Part shown: positions 8,469-16,503 of the stretch, piece after piece
Layout of the letters: every line of letters starts with the position of its first letter
Numbering within the stretch: position 1 is the first letter of the stretch
Origin: Elusimicrobiota bacterium
Lineage (GTDB): Bacteria; Elusimicrobiota; Elusimicrobia; UBA1565; UBA9628
Direction: 5' to 3'
Assembly: GCA_030696455.1 (NCBI GenBank)
Contig: JAUYSH010000042.1
Span: 46,837-110,836, forward strand
Length of the DNA: 64,000 nt
The notes under the pieces: model-generated
What the model was told of the DNA's origin: nothing
Database searches by the model: none
The model's input: only the letters and a program-made list of their open reading frames with translations
Program-made: the position numbers and the translations under genes

Positions 8469-9019
8469 TGACGCCGGCGATCCGCCGCGCGGAGCAGCTG
8501 GACTGGACCGCGATCAAGGAGCTGTGCGCGGACACCGGCCGCCAGGGCAGCCCCGTGGACGAGGACGAGCGCGAGGCGTTCGGCGAGCATTGGATCGGGC
8601 CCTATCGCGAGCTGCGTCCGGACTGGACCTGGGTCGCGGTCGACGACAGGAAGGTGGTCGGCTACCTGACGGGCTGCCCCGACACCCTTTCCTTCGAGAA
8701 GGAGCGCCGCCGCGTGTTCGCGCCCCGTCCCGACTCGCGGGAGTTCTTCCCGCTGCCGGTCCGTCTGAAGCTGTGGACCGAGCATCCGGCGCACGCGCAC
8801 ATGAACGTCTCGTCGGACTACCGCGGCTTCGGCACGGGCGGCGCTTTGCTGAAGGCATATTTCGCCGCGCTCAGGAAGGCGGGGGTCCCCTCGGTGCACG
8901 TGATCTGCGGGCCGAGCGCCGCGTCGTTCTGGGAGCGCATGGCCTTCCGCGTCGAGGCGGTCGTCGAGGCCGCTCCGGGCGTCGTGCTCAGCGCGATGGC
9001 TCGCCCCGTCGAGCCTTAA
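8465..9019 (+). CDS. GNAT-family N-acetyltransferase
   Basis: The 184-residue protein begins MMTPAIRRAEQLDW at ATG 8465, overlapping the previous stop by 4 nt. A GNAT acetyl-CoA motif is seen as SSDYRGFGTGGALLKAY, followed by a conserved late region (CGPSAASFWERMAF). The substrate is unknown. It is the last gene of the plus-strand run that begins with hutI. Confidence 0.8.
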   Translation: MMTPAIRRAEQLDWTAIKELCADTGRQGSPVDEDEREAFGEHWIGPYRELRPDWTWVAVDDRKVVGYLTGCPDTLSFEKERRRVFAPRPDSREFFPLPVRLKLWTEHPAHAHMNVSSDYRGFGTGGALLKAYFAALRKAGVPSVHVICGPSAASFWERMAFRVEAVVEAAPGVVLSAMARPVEP

Positions 9020-9046
9020 CCCGGGACGGGCGCGCGCCCTTTTAGC

Positions 9047-9052
9047 TAGAAT
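9047..9052 (+). promoter_or_regulatory. -10 box TAGAAT before mrpE
   Basis: GCTAGAATCGCCGC precedes the ATG at 9059, leaving 6 nt between the -10 box and the start codon. This is nearly identical to the arrangement before ndk at 39218. It is the only likely promoter for the whole Mrp operon. Confidence 0.6.
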
Positions 9053-9058
9053 CGCCGC

Positions 9059-9547
9059 ATGGTGCTGGGTTTTTCGCTGTTCATCTTCTGGTGCGCGCTC
9101 TCCGGCAAGGGTGACGCGTTCCACCTCGCCCTCGGCGCGGCCTCCGCGGCGGGGACGGCCTGGGCCGCGCGCCGCCTGTGGCGCCTCGACCCGGAAATGA
9201 CGCCGATCTCGCTGCGCGCGTGGCCGCGCTGGCCCGGCTACCTCGCCTGGCTCGCGGTCGAAGTCGTCGTCTCGAGCGCGCAGGTCGCGTGGATCGTGCT
9301 GCATCCGCGCCTGCCGATCAGCCCGCGTCTGCTGCGCTTCCGGCGGCGCCTGCCTCACCCGATGGCGTATCTGACCTTGTCGAGCTCGATCACGCTGACG
9401 CCGGGAACCGTCGTCGTCGACTTCGAGGACGGGGAATACACCGTCCACGCCCTGACCGAAGGCGGCGCGCGCGGCCTTTCCGACGGCGGCCGCGAGGGCG
9501 AGATGCCGCGGCGCGTCGCCGAGCTGTTCGGCGGAGAGGGAGCGTGA
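9059..9547 (+). CDS. mrpE: Mrp antiporter subunit E
   Basis: The 162-residue protein has hydrophobic N-terminal segments and the family hallmark SSSITLTPGTVVVDFEDG around residues 103-122. MrpE belongs to the multisubunit cation/proton antiporter of the inner membrane. It is the first gene of an operon in which nearly every gene overlaps the next by 4 nt. The start is leaderless by its -10 spacing. Confidence 0.9.
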   Translation: MVLGFSLFIFWCALSGKGDAFHLALGAASAAGTAWAARRLWRLDPEMTPISLRAWPRWPGYLAWLAVEVVVSSAQVAWIVLHPRLPISPRLLRFRRRLPHPMAYLTLSSSITLTPGTVVVDFEDGEYTVHALTEGGARGLSDGGREGEMPRRVAELFGGEGA

Positions 9548-9816
9548 ACGGCTTTCTGGACGGCGTTTCCGTCGCGCTCGCGCTGTCGCTGTTCCTCCCT
9601 CTCTATCGGGTCGTCAAGGGCCCCACCCACTTCGACCGCCTGACGGGGCTCGGTCTTTTCGGGAGTTCGACGGTCATCCTGCTCGTCCTGATCGGCCTGC
9701 GCCAGGGGCGGCTCGACCTTTTCGTGGACATCGCGCTGAGCTACGCCCTCATCGGCTTCGTCGGAATATTGGCGCTGGCCAAGTACTTCGAGAGCGTGCG
9801 CGGGGAGGCGCGATGA
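9544..9816 (+). CDS. mrpF: Mrp antiporter subunit F
   Basis: This 90-residue membrane protein starts at GTG 9544, overlapping the mrpE stop as GTGA. The family pattern VKGPTHFDRLTGLGLFGSS and DIALSYALIGFVGILALAKY is clear. Length and position between E and G match the family. Confidence 0.9.
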   Translation: MNGFLDGVSVALALSLFLPLYRVVKGPTHFDRLTGLGLFGSSTVILLVLIGLRQGRLDLFVDIALSYALIGFVGILALAKYFESVRGEAR

Positions 9817-10127
9817 GCGCGCGCGAGGCGGCGGCGGCGGCGCTGATGCTGTCCGGACTTTTCTTCACCGTCGTGGCGTGCGTGGGCATCCTGCGCTTGC
9901 CCGACTTCTACACCCGGCTGCACGCGCAGAGCAAGTGCGACACCTTGGGCGCCGCGCTGATGCTGGGGGGCGCGGCGATTTTGGAAGGCTTCACGTTGGT
10001 CGGCGCCAAGACCGCCCTGATCGTGGTCTTCATCGCGCTCACCAGCCCGCTGGCGGCGCACGCGCTGGGACGCGCGGCTCTGCGCTCCGGGCTCAAGCCC
10101 TGGACGAACGGCGGGGAGGACCGGTGA
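9813..10127 (+). CDS. mrpG: Mrp antiporter subunit G
   Basis: The 104-residue protein shows the MrpG signature GILRLPDFYTRLHAQSKCDTLG with hydrophobic helices either side. It starts at ATG 9813 and overlaps mrpF by 4 nt. Confidence 0.92.
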   Translation: MSAREAAAAALMLSGLFFTVVACVGILRLPDFYTRLHAQSKCDTLGAALMLGGAAILEGFTLVGAKTALIVVFIALTSPLAAHALGRAALRSGLKPWTNGGEDR

Positions 10128-10675
10128 TCCCGCCGCTGGACGCCGTCCTGCTCGTGCTGGTCGTCGCGAGCGCGGCCGCGGCGCTCGAAGGGAGGGATCC
10201 GCTCGCCGCCCTCATCCTCTTCGGCGTGTTCAGCTTTCAGTGCGCGGCGTTCTACGCGCTGGAGGGAGCGCCGGACGTCTCCTTCACCGAAGCGGCGCTG
10301 GGTGCCACGATGGCGACGGTGTTCTTCGTGGCCGCCATACACGGCACGACGCCGATGCTCGGGCCGCGGCACCCGCCCAAGGGCGGACGCTTTTCCCTGG
10401 CCGTTCTGCTGGCCGCCGGGGCCGCGCTCGGCCTGGCCGCGCGCGGCCTGCCCGTGACGGGCGACCCGGAGGCACCCGCCGCCGCGCACGTCTCGCCGCG
10501 CTACATCGAGCGCGGAGCCGAGGAGACCGGGGCGCGCAACCTCGTGACCGGCGTCGTCGTCGACTACCGCGGCTACGACACCTTGGGCGAGGCCTTCGTC
10601 TTGCTGACCGCCGGCCTGGCCTGCCTGCTCATCATCCCGGCCGCCTGGCTCGGCCGCCGCGAGGACGCGTCATGA
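10124..10675 (+). CDS. Stand-alone MrpA C-terminal (DUF4040 / MbhD-MbhE-like) subunit
   Basis: The 183-residue membrane protein starts at GTG 10124 (4-nt overlap). Its first part has the DUF4040/MbhD pattern (APDVSFTEAALGATMATVFFVAA) and its second part has NLVTGVVVDYRGYDTLGEAFVLLTA, the MbhE-like or MrpA C-terminal pattern. In canonical Mrp operons this is fused behind the antiporter part of MrpA. Here it is a separate gene, as in membrane-bound hydrogenase-type Mrp modules. Confidence 0.82.
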   Translation: MIPPLDAVLLVLVVASAAAALEGRDPLAALILFGVFSFQCAAFYALEGAPDVSFTEAALGATMATVFFVAAIHGTTPMLGPRHPPKGGRFSLAVLLAAGAALGLAARGLPVTGDPEAPAAAHVSPRYIERGAEETGARNLVTGVVVDYRGYDTLGEAFVLLTAGLACLLIIPAAWLGRREDAS

Positions 10676-11100
10676 GGCTGCGCTTCGGCAGCGCCATCCT
10701 CGACACCGGCGCGCGCGTTCTCATTCCGTTCATCCTGATCTTCGGCCTCTACGTGCTTTTTCACGGCCACGACAGCCCCGGCGGCGGTTTTCAGGCCGGC
10801 GTGATCCTGGCGACGGCCTGGATCCTGCTGCGCCTGGTGCGCGGCAACGACCCCGGCTGGGGGCCCGAGGCGCGCGGCGCGCTCGTGATGGCCATCAGCG
10901 GCGTCGCGATCTACGCGGGCACGGGCTTCGGCGCGCTCGCCTTCGGCGGCGCCTTCCTCGACTACGCCGCCTTCCCTTTACCGCTGCCGCCCGCAGGGAC
11001 GCGCGCCGCGGCGACCTTCGTCGTCGAGTCGGGCGTGGGCCTGGCCGTGGCCGGGGTGATGCTCATCATCTACGAGGCGCTGATCGCGCCGGAGTCATGA
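10672..11100 (+). CDS. mrpB: Mrp antiporter subunit B
   Basis: The 142-residue protein has FHGHDSPGGGFQAGVILATAW, the conserved MnhB motif, and several membrane segments. It starts at ATG 10672 and overlaps both neighbours by 4 nt. Confidence 0.92.
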   Translation: MRLRFGSAILDTGARVLIPFILIFGLYVLFHGHDSPGGGFQAGVILATAWILLRLVRGNDPGWGPEARGALVMAISGVAIYAGTGFGALAFGGAFLDYAAFPLPLPPAGTRAAATFVVESGVGLAVAGVMLIIYEALIAPES

Positions 11101-11453
11101 GCGCGTTCCATTACGCCGCCTGCGGTGCCCTGTTTCTCTTGGGGCTTCACGGTCTCCTTTTCAGGCCGAATCTGCTTCGCAAGCTCATGGCCCTCAACGT
11201 CCTGCAGGCCTCGGTGGTCCTCTTCTATATCCTGCTGGCCGCCAAGCGCGGCGCCTCGCCGCCCGTGCTCTCCGGGCCCGGGCCGGTCGAGGCCGCCGCC
11301 TTCATCAATCCGCTGCCGCACGCGTTGATGCTCACCGCGATCGTGGTGAGCGCGGCGACCACCGGCGTGGGGCTGGCTTTGCTCATCCGCATCCACCGCC
11401 TCTTCGGCACCTTGCAGGAGCCGGAGATCAGGGAGAAGACGGGGCTCTCATGA
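11097..11453 (+). CDS. mrpC: Mrp antiporter subunit C (NuoK-like)
   Basis: The 118-residue protein is NuoK-like: LFRPNLLRKLMALNVLQASV then INPLPHALMLTAIVVSAATTGVGLALLIRI. Length is normal for MrpC. It overlaps mrpB and the next gene by 4 nt each. Confidence 0.92.
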   Translation: MSAFHYAACGALFLLGLHGLLFRPNLLRKLMALNVLQASVVLFYILLAAKRGASPPVLSGPGPVEAAAFINPLPHALMLTAIVVSAATTGVGLALLIRIHRLFGTLQEPEIREKTGLS

Positions 11454-12922
11454 ACGCGCTCCCGGTGCTCATCGTGGCGACGCCCCTGGCCGCGGCGCTG
11501 GTGCCTCCGCTGCTGGCGCTGGCCTCCGTGCGCGCCGCGAAGGCTTGGTCCTTGGCCGCCCAGGCGCTGTGCCTGGCGCTCTCGATCGCCGCCTTGCGGG
11601 CGGTGCTCGCCGGCGGTCCCCTGCGCCACGCCTTGGGCGGCTGGCCCGCGCCGTGGGGCATCGAGTGCGTGCTCGACGCGTTCTCCGCGGCGCTGGCGGT
11701 CCTCGTCGCCGGGCTGGCGGTGCTGACCACGGTTTACGCGTGGGACTGGGAGGACCGGCGCGGCCCCGTGCGCGAGGGCGCGTTCCAGTCGCTGTTCCTG
11801 CTCCTGCTGGCGGGCCTGCTGGGCATGCTCGCCGCCGGCGACCTGTTCAATCTCTACGTGTTCCTCGAGATCGCTTCCCTCTCGTCCTACGCGCTCGTCG
11901 CCGCCGGACCGGGACGCGAGGCGCCGTTGGCGGCCTTCCGCTATCTCATCCTCGGCGGCGCGGGCGCCACCTTCTGGGTGCTGGGCCTGGGGTATCTCTA
12001 CGCGCTGACGGGCACGCTCAATATGGCCGACCTCTCCTCGCGTTGGCCCGCGATTTCCGCCTCGCCCGCGGCCGCGGCGGGCCTCGGCCTGATGGTCGCG
12101 GGCCTGGCGCTCAAGATGCCCGTCTTTCCGCTTCACGGCTGGCAGCCGGGCGCCTACGCGGCCTCGCCGCCGCAGCTCATGCCCTTCATCGCGTCCGCCG
12201 GCTCCAAGGTCATGGCTTACGCGATCTTCCGCCTTCTGGCCGGCACGCTCGGCTCCGAGGGCCAGGCCGGGCGCGTCCTCGAGGCGCTCGCCCCCGTGGG
12301 CCTGCTGTCCGTCGCGGCGGGCTCGATGCTCGCTCTCACGCAGACCGACGTGCGGCGCATGCTCGCGTACTCGAGCGTGGCCCAACTGGGTCTTCTGTTC
12401 GTGGGCTTCTCCCTGGGCGGACGCTGGGCCGTGATCGGCGTGTTCTGGCACATGCTCGCCCACGCCGTGCTCAAGTCCTGCCTGTTCATGGCCGCCGGCT
12501 CGGTCGCGCGCCGCCGCGGCTCCTGCGAGATCGACGACTTCGCGGGCCTGGGGCGCACGGCGCCGCTGACGGCGTTCTGCTTCGCCTCGGCGGGGCTGGC
12601 CTTGATCGGCCTGCCGCCGGCCGCGGGCTTTTTCGGCAAGTGGTATCTGCTGCGCGGAGCGCTCGACGCCGGGGCCTGGGTCTCGCTGTCCGTCGTCGCG
12701 GCGTCGGGGCTCATGACCGCGCTGTATGTTTTCCGGCTGCTCGAGCGGATGTACCTCGCGCCGCCGCCCGAATCGAAGCGCGTCGAGCCGATGGGGCCTT
12801 GGGGCGCGGCGCCGATGCTGGCGCTCGCCGTCGCCGCGATCCTGCTCGGCGTGTTCAATCAGCCGCTCATCGCCGCGTTCATCGAGCCCGCCCGGCTCGC
12901 GGCGACGGGCGGGAGGGGCTGA
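11450..12922 (+). CDS. mrpD: Mrp-type proton-translocating subunit (MrpD-like)
   Basis: The 490-residue NuoL/M/N-like protein has the membrane glutamate in NLYVFLEIASLSSY and the membrane lysine in LALKMPVFPLHGWQPGAY, both characteristic of active proton channels. Further conserved patterns are YSSVAQLG and FFGKWYLL. It follows mrpC in the usual C-D order and is the first of three antiporter modules in the operon. Confidence 0.9.
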   Translation: MNALPVLIVATPLAAALVPPLLALASVRAAKAWSLAAQALCLALSIAALRAVLAGGPLRHALGGWPAPWGIECVLDAFSAALAVLVAGLAVLTTVYAWDWEDRRGPVREGAFQSLFLLLLAGLLGMLAAGDLFNLYVFLEIASLSSYALVAAGPGREAPLAAFRYLILGGAGATFWVLGLGYLYALTGTLNMADLSSRWPAISASPAAAAGLGLMVAGLALKMPVFPLHGWQPGAYAASPPQLMPFIASAGSKVMAYAIFRLLAGTLGSEGQAGRVLEALAPVGLLSVAAGSMLALTQTDVRRMLAYSSVAQLGLLFVGFSLGGRWAVIGVFWHMLAHAVLKSCLFMAAGSVARRRGSCEIDDFAGLGRTAPLTAFCFASAGLALIGLPPAAGFFGKWYLLRGALDAGAWVSLSVVAASGLMTALYVFRLLERMYLAPPPESKRVEPMGPWGAAPMLALAVAAILLGVFNQPLIAAFIEPARLAATGGRG

Positions 12923-12923
12923 C

Positions 12924-14402
12924 ATGGGCGAGGGGCGCCTGTTCGCCGTCGTGCTCGCGCCGCTGGCCGCGGCCGCGCTCAGCCTGCTGCTGCGCCGCGT
13001 CCCGCTGGGGCCACCCGCCGTCTCGGTGCTCGCCGCCGCCATCCAGTTCTCGATTTTGCTTTCCCTTCTGCCGGGCACGTTGTCGGGCCTTCCCGCGGAG
13101 ACCGCGGCCTTGCCGCTGGCGGCCGGGGCGTCTTTGCGTCTGCGCGCCGACGCGCTGGGCCTGCTCTTCGCCTTGGTCTCCTCGGGGCTGTGGGCGGTGA
13201 CCGCCGTTTACGCCGCGGGCTATCTCGGCGCCACCGGTGAGAAGCGCCTTGGGGCCTTCTATGCTTATCTCGGCGTGTGCCTGTCCGCCGCCGCCGGCAT
13301 CGCGCTGTCGGCCGGGCCGCTGTCCTTCCTCGTCTTCTATGAGATCCTGACGCTCGCCACGTATCCGCTGGTGGTCTTCACGGGCAAGCCGGCGGCGGTC
13401 GCGGCGGGACGCAAATATCTGGTTTACGCTTTGGGCGCGGGCCAGCTCCTGCTCGTCGCGACGGTCTGGGCGCTGTGGCTGGCGCCGGGGGCGGAATTCA
13501 CGCCGGGCGGCTTCCTCGCCGGTCGCGCCTCGCCGGCCGCGCTGTCCGCGCTGTTCTTTCTCTTCGCCGCCGCCTTCGCCGTGAAGGCCGCCGTGATGCC
13601 GCTTCACGGCTGGCTGCCCTCGGCCATGGCCGCCCCGGTCCCCGTCAGCGCTTTGCTCCACGCGGTCGCCGTGGTCAAGGCCGGCGCCTTCGGCTTCCTG
13701 CGCCTGACCGGCTTCGTTTTCGGCCCCGCGCTCACGGGGGAGCTGGGCGCGGGCCGGGTCCTGGCCTGGGCGGCGGCGGCGACCATCGTCATCGCCTCCC
13801 TTCGCGCGTTGGGGGAAACGAACCTCAAGCGCCGCCTCGCCTACTCCACCATCGGCCAGCTCTCCTACATCGTGCTCGGCGCCGCGCTGGGCTCGACGGC
13901 GGCGTTCGCCGCGGCGGCCTTCCACATCGCGGCCCACGGCCTCATGAAGATCACGCTTTTCTTCTGCGCCGGCGGGCTGTACGCGCACGCGCACGTCGAG
14001 GACGTCTCGGAGATGAACGGCATCGGCCGGCGCATGCCGCTGACCATGGGCGCTTTCGCCTTGGCCGCTTTGGGGCTGGCGGGCATGCCGGCGCTGGCGG
14101 GCTTCCTCGTGAAATGGAACCTGGGGTGGGGCGCGGCCGACGCCGGACGACCGCTGTTCATCGCGGTCCTCATCGTCAGCGCGGTGCTCAACTTCGCCTA
14201 TTTCTTCCCGATCGTGCACTCCGCCTTCTTCGGCAAGGGCGGGGGGAACCTGCGTCTCGAGGAGCCGTCGGCGGCGCTGTGGGGTCCGCCCGTCTTGACC
14301 GCTTTGGGCGCGCTGGCCGTCGGCCTGTTCCCCGACGCGGGAGCTTCGCTGTATCGATTGGCCTGGGCCGCGGCGCGAGCCTGCGCGGGGGGCGCGCCGT
14401 GA
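12924..14402 (+). CDS. Mrp-type proton-translocating subunit (second module)
   Basis: The 492-residue protein starts at ATG 12924, one base after the stop of the previous gene. It has the key glutamate (FLVFYEILTLATY), the key lysine (FAVKAAVMPLHGWLPSAM) and a second conserved lysine (HAVAVVKAGAFG). YSTIGQLSY matches the NuoL/M/N family. It may replace the antiporter half of MrpA, which is inference from the split C-terminal domain at 10124-10675. Confidence 0.88.
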   Translation: MGEGRLFAVVLAPLAAAALSLLLRRVPLGPPAVSVLAAAIQFSILLSLLPGTLSGLPAETAALPLAAGASLRLRADALGLLFALVSSGLWAVTAVYAAGYLGATGEKRLGAFYAYLGVCLSAAAGIALSAGPLSFLVFYEILTLATYPLVVFTGKPAAVAAGRKYLVYALGAGQLLLVATVWALWLAPGAEFTPGGFLAGRASPAALSALFFLFAAAFAVKAAVMPLHGWLPSAMAAPVPVSALLHAVAVVKAGAFGFLRLTGFVFGPALTGELGAGRVLAWAAAATIVIASLRALGETNLKRRLAYSTIGQLSYIVLGAALGSTAAFAAAAFHIAAHGLMKITLFFCAGGLYAHAHVEDVSEMNGIGRRMPLTMGAFALAALGLAGMPALAGFLVKWNLGWGAADAGRPLFIAVLIVSAVLNFAYFFPIVHSAFFGKGGGNLRLEEPSAALWGPPVLTALGALAVGLFPDAGASLYRLAWAAARACAGGAP

Positions 14403-14527
14403 GCGCCCCGCACGGCGTCGGCGCGGAGTTCCTCTTCGGCTTGATCGGAGCGGGCCTGCTCGTCTTGCTGGCCAAGCTCCTGAAGGCGCTGGGCCTGCGC
14501 GTCGCGGAAAAAGAGGAGGACGCGTGA
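14399..14527 (+). CDS. 42-residue membrane peptide in the Mrp operon
   Basis: A GTG at 14399 overlaps the previous stop by 4 nt, and the ORF's own TGA overlaps the next gene's GTG by 4 nt. That is the same coupling used throughout the operon and strong support for a real gene. The peptide is a single hydrophobic helix (EFLFGLIGAGLLVLLAKLL) followed by a charged tail (RVAEKEEDA). I recognise no family. It may be an accessory single-helix subunit between the two antiporter modules. Confidence 0.72.
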   Translation: MSAPHGVGAEFLFGLIGAGLLVLLAKLLKALGLRVAEKEEDA

Positions 14528-16191
14528 GCGAGCTCCATCCCGCCTTCCTGCTCTGGCCCGCCGCCGTCCTCGCGGTGTTCCTGCGCGGCCGCGCGGGAGC
14601 CGCGCTCGCGGTCGCCGCCCCGCTCGCCGCGCTGGCGTTTCTGCCGCAGGCCGGCGCCTCCGCCGGCGTTTGGACCATGGCGGGTTTCTCGCTCGAGCCG
14701 CTGCGCGTCGACGCGCTCGCGCGCTTGTTCGCCGCGGCCTTCTGCCTGGCCGCGGCGCTGGGCGGCCTCTACGCGTTCTCCGAGGAGAGCCCGCTCGAAC
14801 GGGCCGCGGGGCTCGCGATGGCGGGGGCGGCCGCGGGCGTGTGCTTCGCGGGCGACTGGGTGACGCTTTTCTTTTGCTGGGAAGCCTTGACCATGGCTTC
14901 GCTCGCCCTCATCTGGGCGGCGGGGCCGCGGGCGCGCGGCGCGGGCCTGCGCTACCTGCTCGTGCACGCCGCCGGCGGCGGGGCGCTGCTGTCGGGCCTG
15001 CTTCTTCTGCGCGCCGCCGGGGCGCCCATGGCTCTGTCCTCTCTCGTGTCGGGCGGCGCGCCCATGAGCCCCGCGGCCTGGCTGATTCTCGGCGGCGTCG
15101 CGCTCAACGCCGCGGTCCCGCCCCTTCACGCCTGGCTGACCGACGCCTATCCGCGCTGCAGCCCGGCGGGCAGCGTCCTGCAAAGCGCCTTCACGACCAA
15201 GGCGGCGGTGTACGTCCTCCTGCGCGTGTTCCCCGGCGCCGACGTTCTCGTCGTGCTCGGCTCGGTCATGGCCGTCTACGGCGTCATTTACGCCGTGATG
15301 GAAAGCGACGCGCGCCGCCTGCTCTCGTACCACATCATCAGCCAGGTGGGCTACATGGTGGCCGGCGCCGGGCTCGGCACCGAGCTGGCCGTTTCCGGCG
15401 CGTCCGCGCACGCCTTCAGCCATATCCTTTATAAGGCCCTGCTCTTCATGGGCGCCGGGGCGCTGGTCCATTGCGCCGGCACCGCGCACTTAGCCGAGCT
15501 CGGCGGGCTTTACGGCCGCCTGCGTCCGGTGTTCTGGCTGTACATGGCCGGGGCGCTGGCCATCTCCGGGGCGCCGGGGTTCAACGGCTTCATCAGCAAG
15601 CCGCTCATCGGCCTGGCCGCCGAGCAGGCCGGCTGGAATTTCGCGGCGACCATGCTCCATCTCGCCTCCGCGGGCACCTTCCTCTCGGTCGCGCTCAAGC
15701 TTCCTTATCTCGCCTTCTTCGGCGCCGAACGCGGGAAGGTCTTGCGTCAGCCCTCGGCCGGCATGCTGCTGGCGATGGGCGCCGCGGCGGTCCTCTGCGT
15801 GGCGACGGGCCTCTATCCCGCCTGGCTTTACGCGCGCCTGCCGTTCCCCGTGGACTATCATCCCTTTGCCTTCAGCCATGTGCGGGGGACGCTGGAACTG
15901 CTGGCCGGGATCGGCCTGGCCTTCTGGCTGCTGCGCCGGGGCATGAAGGGGGAGAAGGGGCTGACCCTCGATTTCGACTGGTTCTATCGCGTGCCCCTGG
16001 CGGCCGTCGTGACCGCGGCGGCGGGCGCGCTTCAGGCCGCGGGCGCCGGGGCCTCCGCCGCGGCGGCCAAGACGATCGCCGGCGGCGCCGCGCTTCTGCG
16101 CGAACGCCGGCCGGAGGCTTTCCCGCCCGTGGGCGGCAGCCTGATGTGGCTCGCCGCGGCCTTCGCCCTCGCGGTCCTGCTCGCGCGCTAG
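14524..16191 (+). CDS. Mrp-type proton-translocating subunit (third module)
   Basis: The 555-residue NuoL/M/N-like protein starts at GTG 14524. The membrane glutamate is present (TLFFCWEALTMASL), and a later lysine is present in SAFTTKAAVYVLLRVF. At the usual helix-7 lysine position it has asparagine (GVALNAAVPPLHAWLTDAY); to my memory this is normal for one MrpD-like subgroup. SYHIISQVGYMVAG and the C-terminal loop are conserved. It ends the operon. Confidence 0.88.
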   Translation: MSELHPAFLLWPAAVLAVFLRGRAGAALAVAAPLAALAFLPQAGASAGVWTMAGFSLEPLRVDALARLFAAAFCLAAALGGLYAFSEESPLERAAGLAMAGAAAGVCFAGDWVTLFFCWEALTMASLALIWAAGPRARGAGLRYLLVHAAGGGALLSGLLLLRAAGAPMALSSLVSGGAPMSPAAWLILGGVALNAAVPPLHAWLTDAYPRCSPAGSVLQSAFTTKAAVYVLLRVFPGADVLVVLGSVMAVYGVIYAVMESDARRLLSYHIISQVGYMVAGAGLGTELAVSGASAHAFSHILYKALLFMGAGALVHCAGTAHLAELGGLYGRLRPVFWLYMAGALAISGAPGFNGFISKPLIGLAAEQAGWNFAATMLHLASAGTFLSVALKLPYLAFFGAERGKVLRQPSAGMLLAMGAAAVLCVATGLYPAWLYARLPFPVDYHPFAFSHVRGTLELLAGIGLAFWLLRRGMKGEKGLTLDFDWFYRVPLAAVVTAAAGALQAAGAGASAAAAKTIAGGAALLRERRPEAFPPVGGSLMWLAAAFALAVLLAR

Positions 16192-16316
16192 GAGCCTGAG
16201 CAAATAGTCCGGCCGCCTTCGGCGCCGCGTCGAGCATTCATGGTGGAGCGGTCAATTTGAAAAGTTCACAGGCTCTCCATGGCGCTCGTACGGAGACCGG
16301 TTAAACTTTATGGACC

Positions 16317-16496
16317 ATGAGGCAGATCAAGAAGCGACGGACAGCCCGGTTGATCCCGGACCAAAGGCGCGATGCTTTGGGCCAGGAGCCGTTCTACGAT
16401 CCGATGCAGGAGAAGGACCGCGAGATCGAGCGGCGAGAAAAGCCTCGGAGACGCCGCCGCCCGCGGCCCCCGGCTGCTTCCCGGCCCTCTCGTTGA
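16317..16496 (+). CDS. Possible 59-residue very basic protein
   Basis: The 312-nt gap between the Mrp operon and the convergent ATPase gene holds one plausible short ORF. It starts MRQIKKRRTARLIPDQRRD and ends in an arginine/proline-rich tail. The composition is highly charged and unlike random translation, but there is no Shine-Dalgarno and only weak -10-like A/T bases upstream (TAAACT, 16302-16307). It could be a nucleic-acid-binding peptide or not a gene. I see nothing else convincing in 16192-16503. Confidence 0.35.
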   Translation: MRQIKKRRTARLIPDQRRDALGQEPFYDPMQEKDREIERREKPRRRRRPRPPAASRPSR

Positions 16497-16503
16497 GCGC
16501 CGC

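Noticed and set aside
12879..14678. 599-codon minus-strand open frame inside the Mrp operon
   Set aside because: The plus strand has three coupled Mrp genes with conserved membrane motifs; the minus frame is a charged low-complexity shadow.
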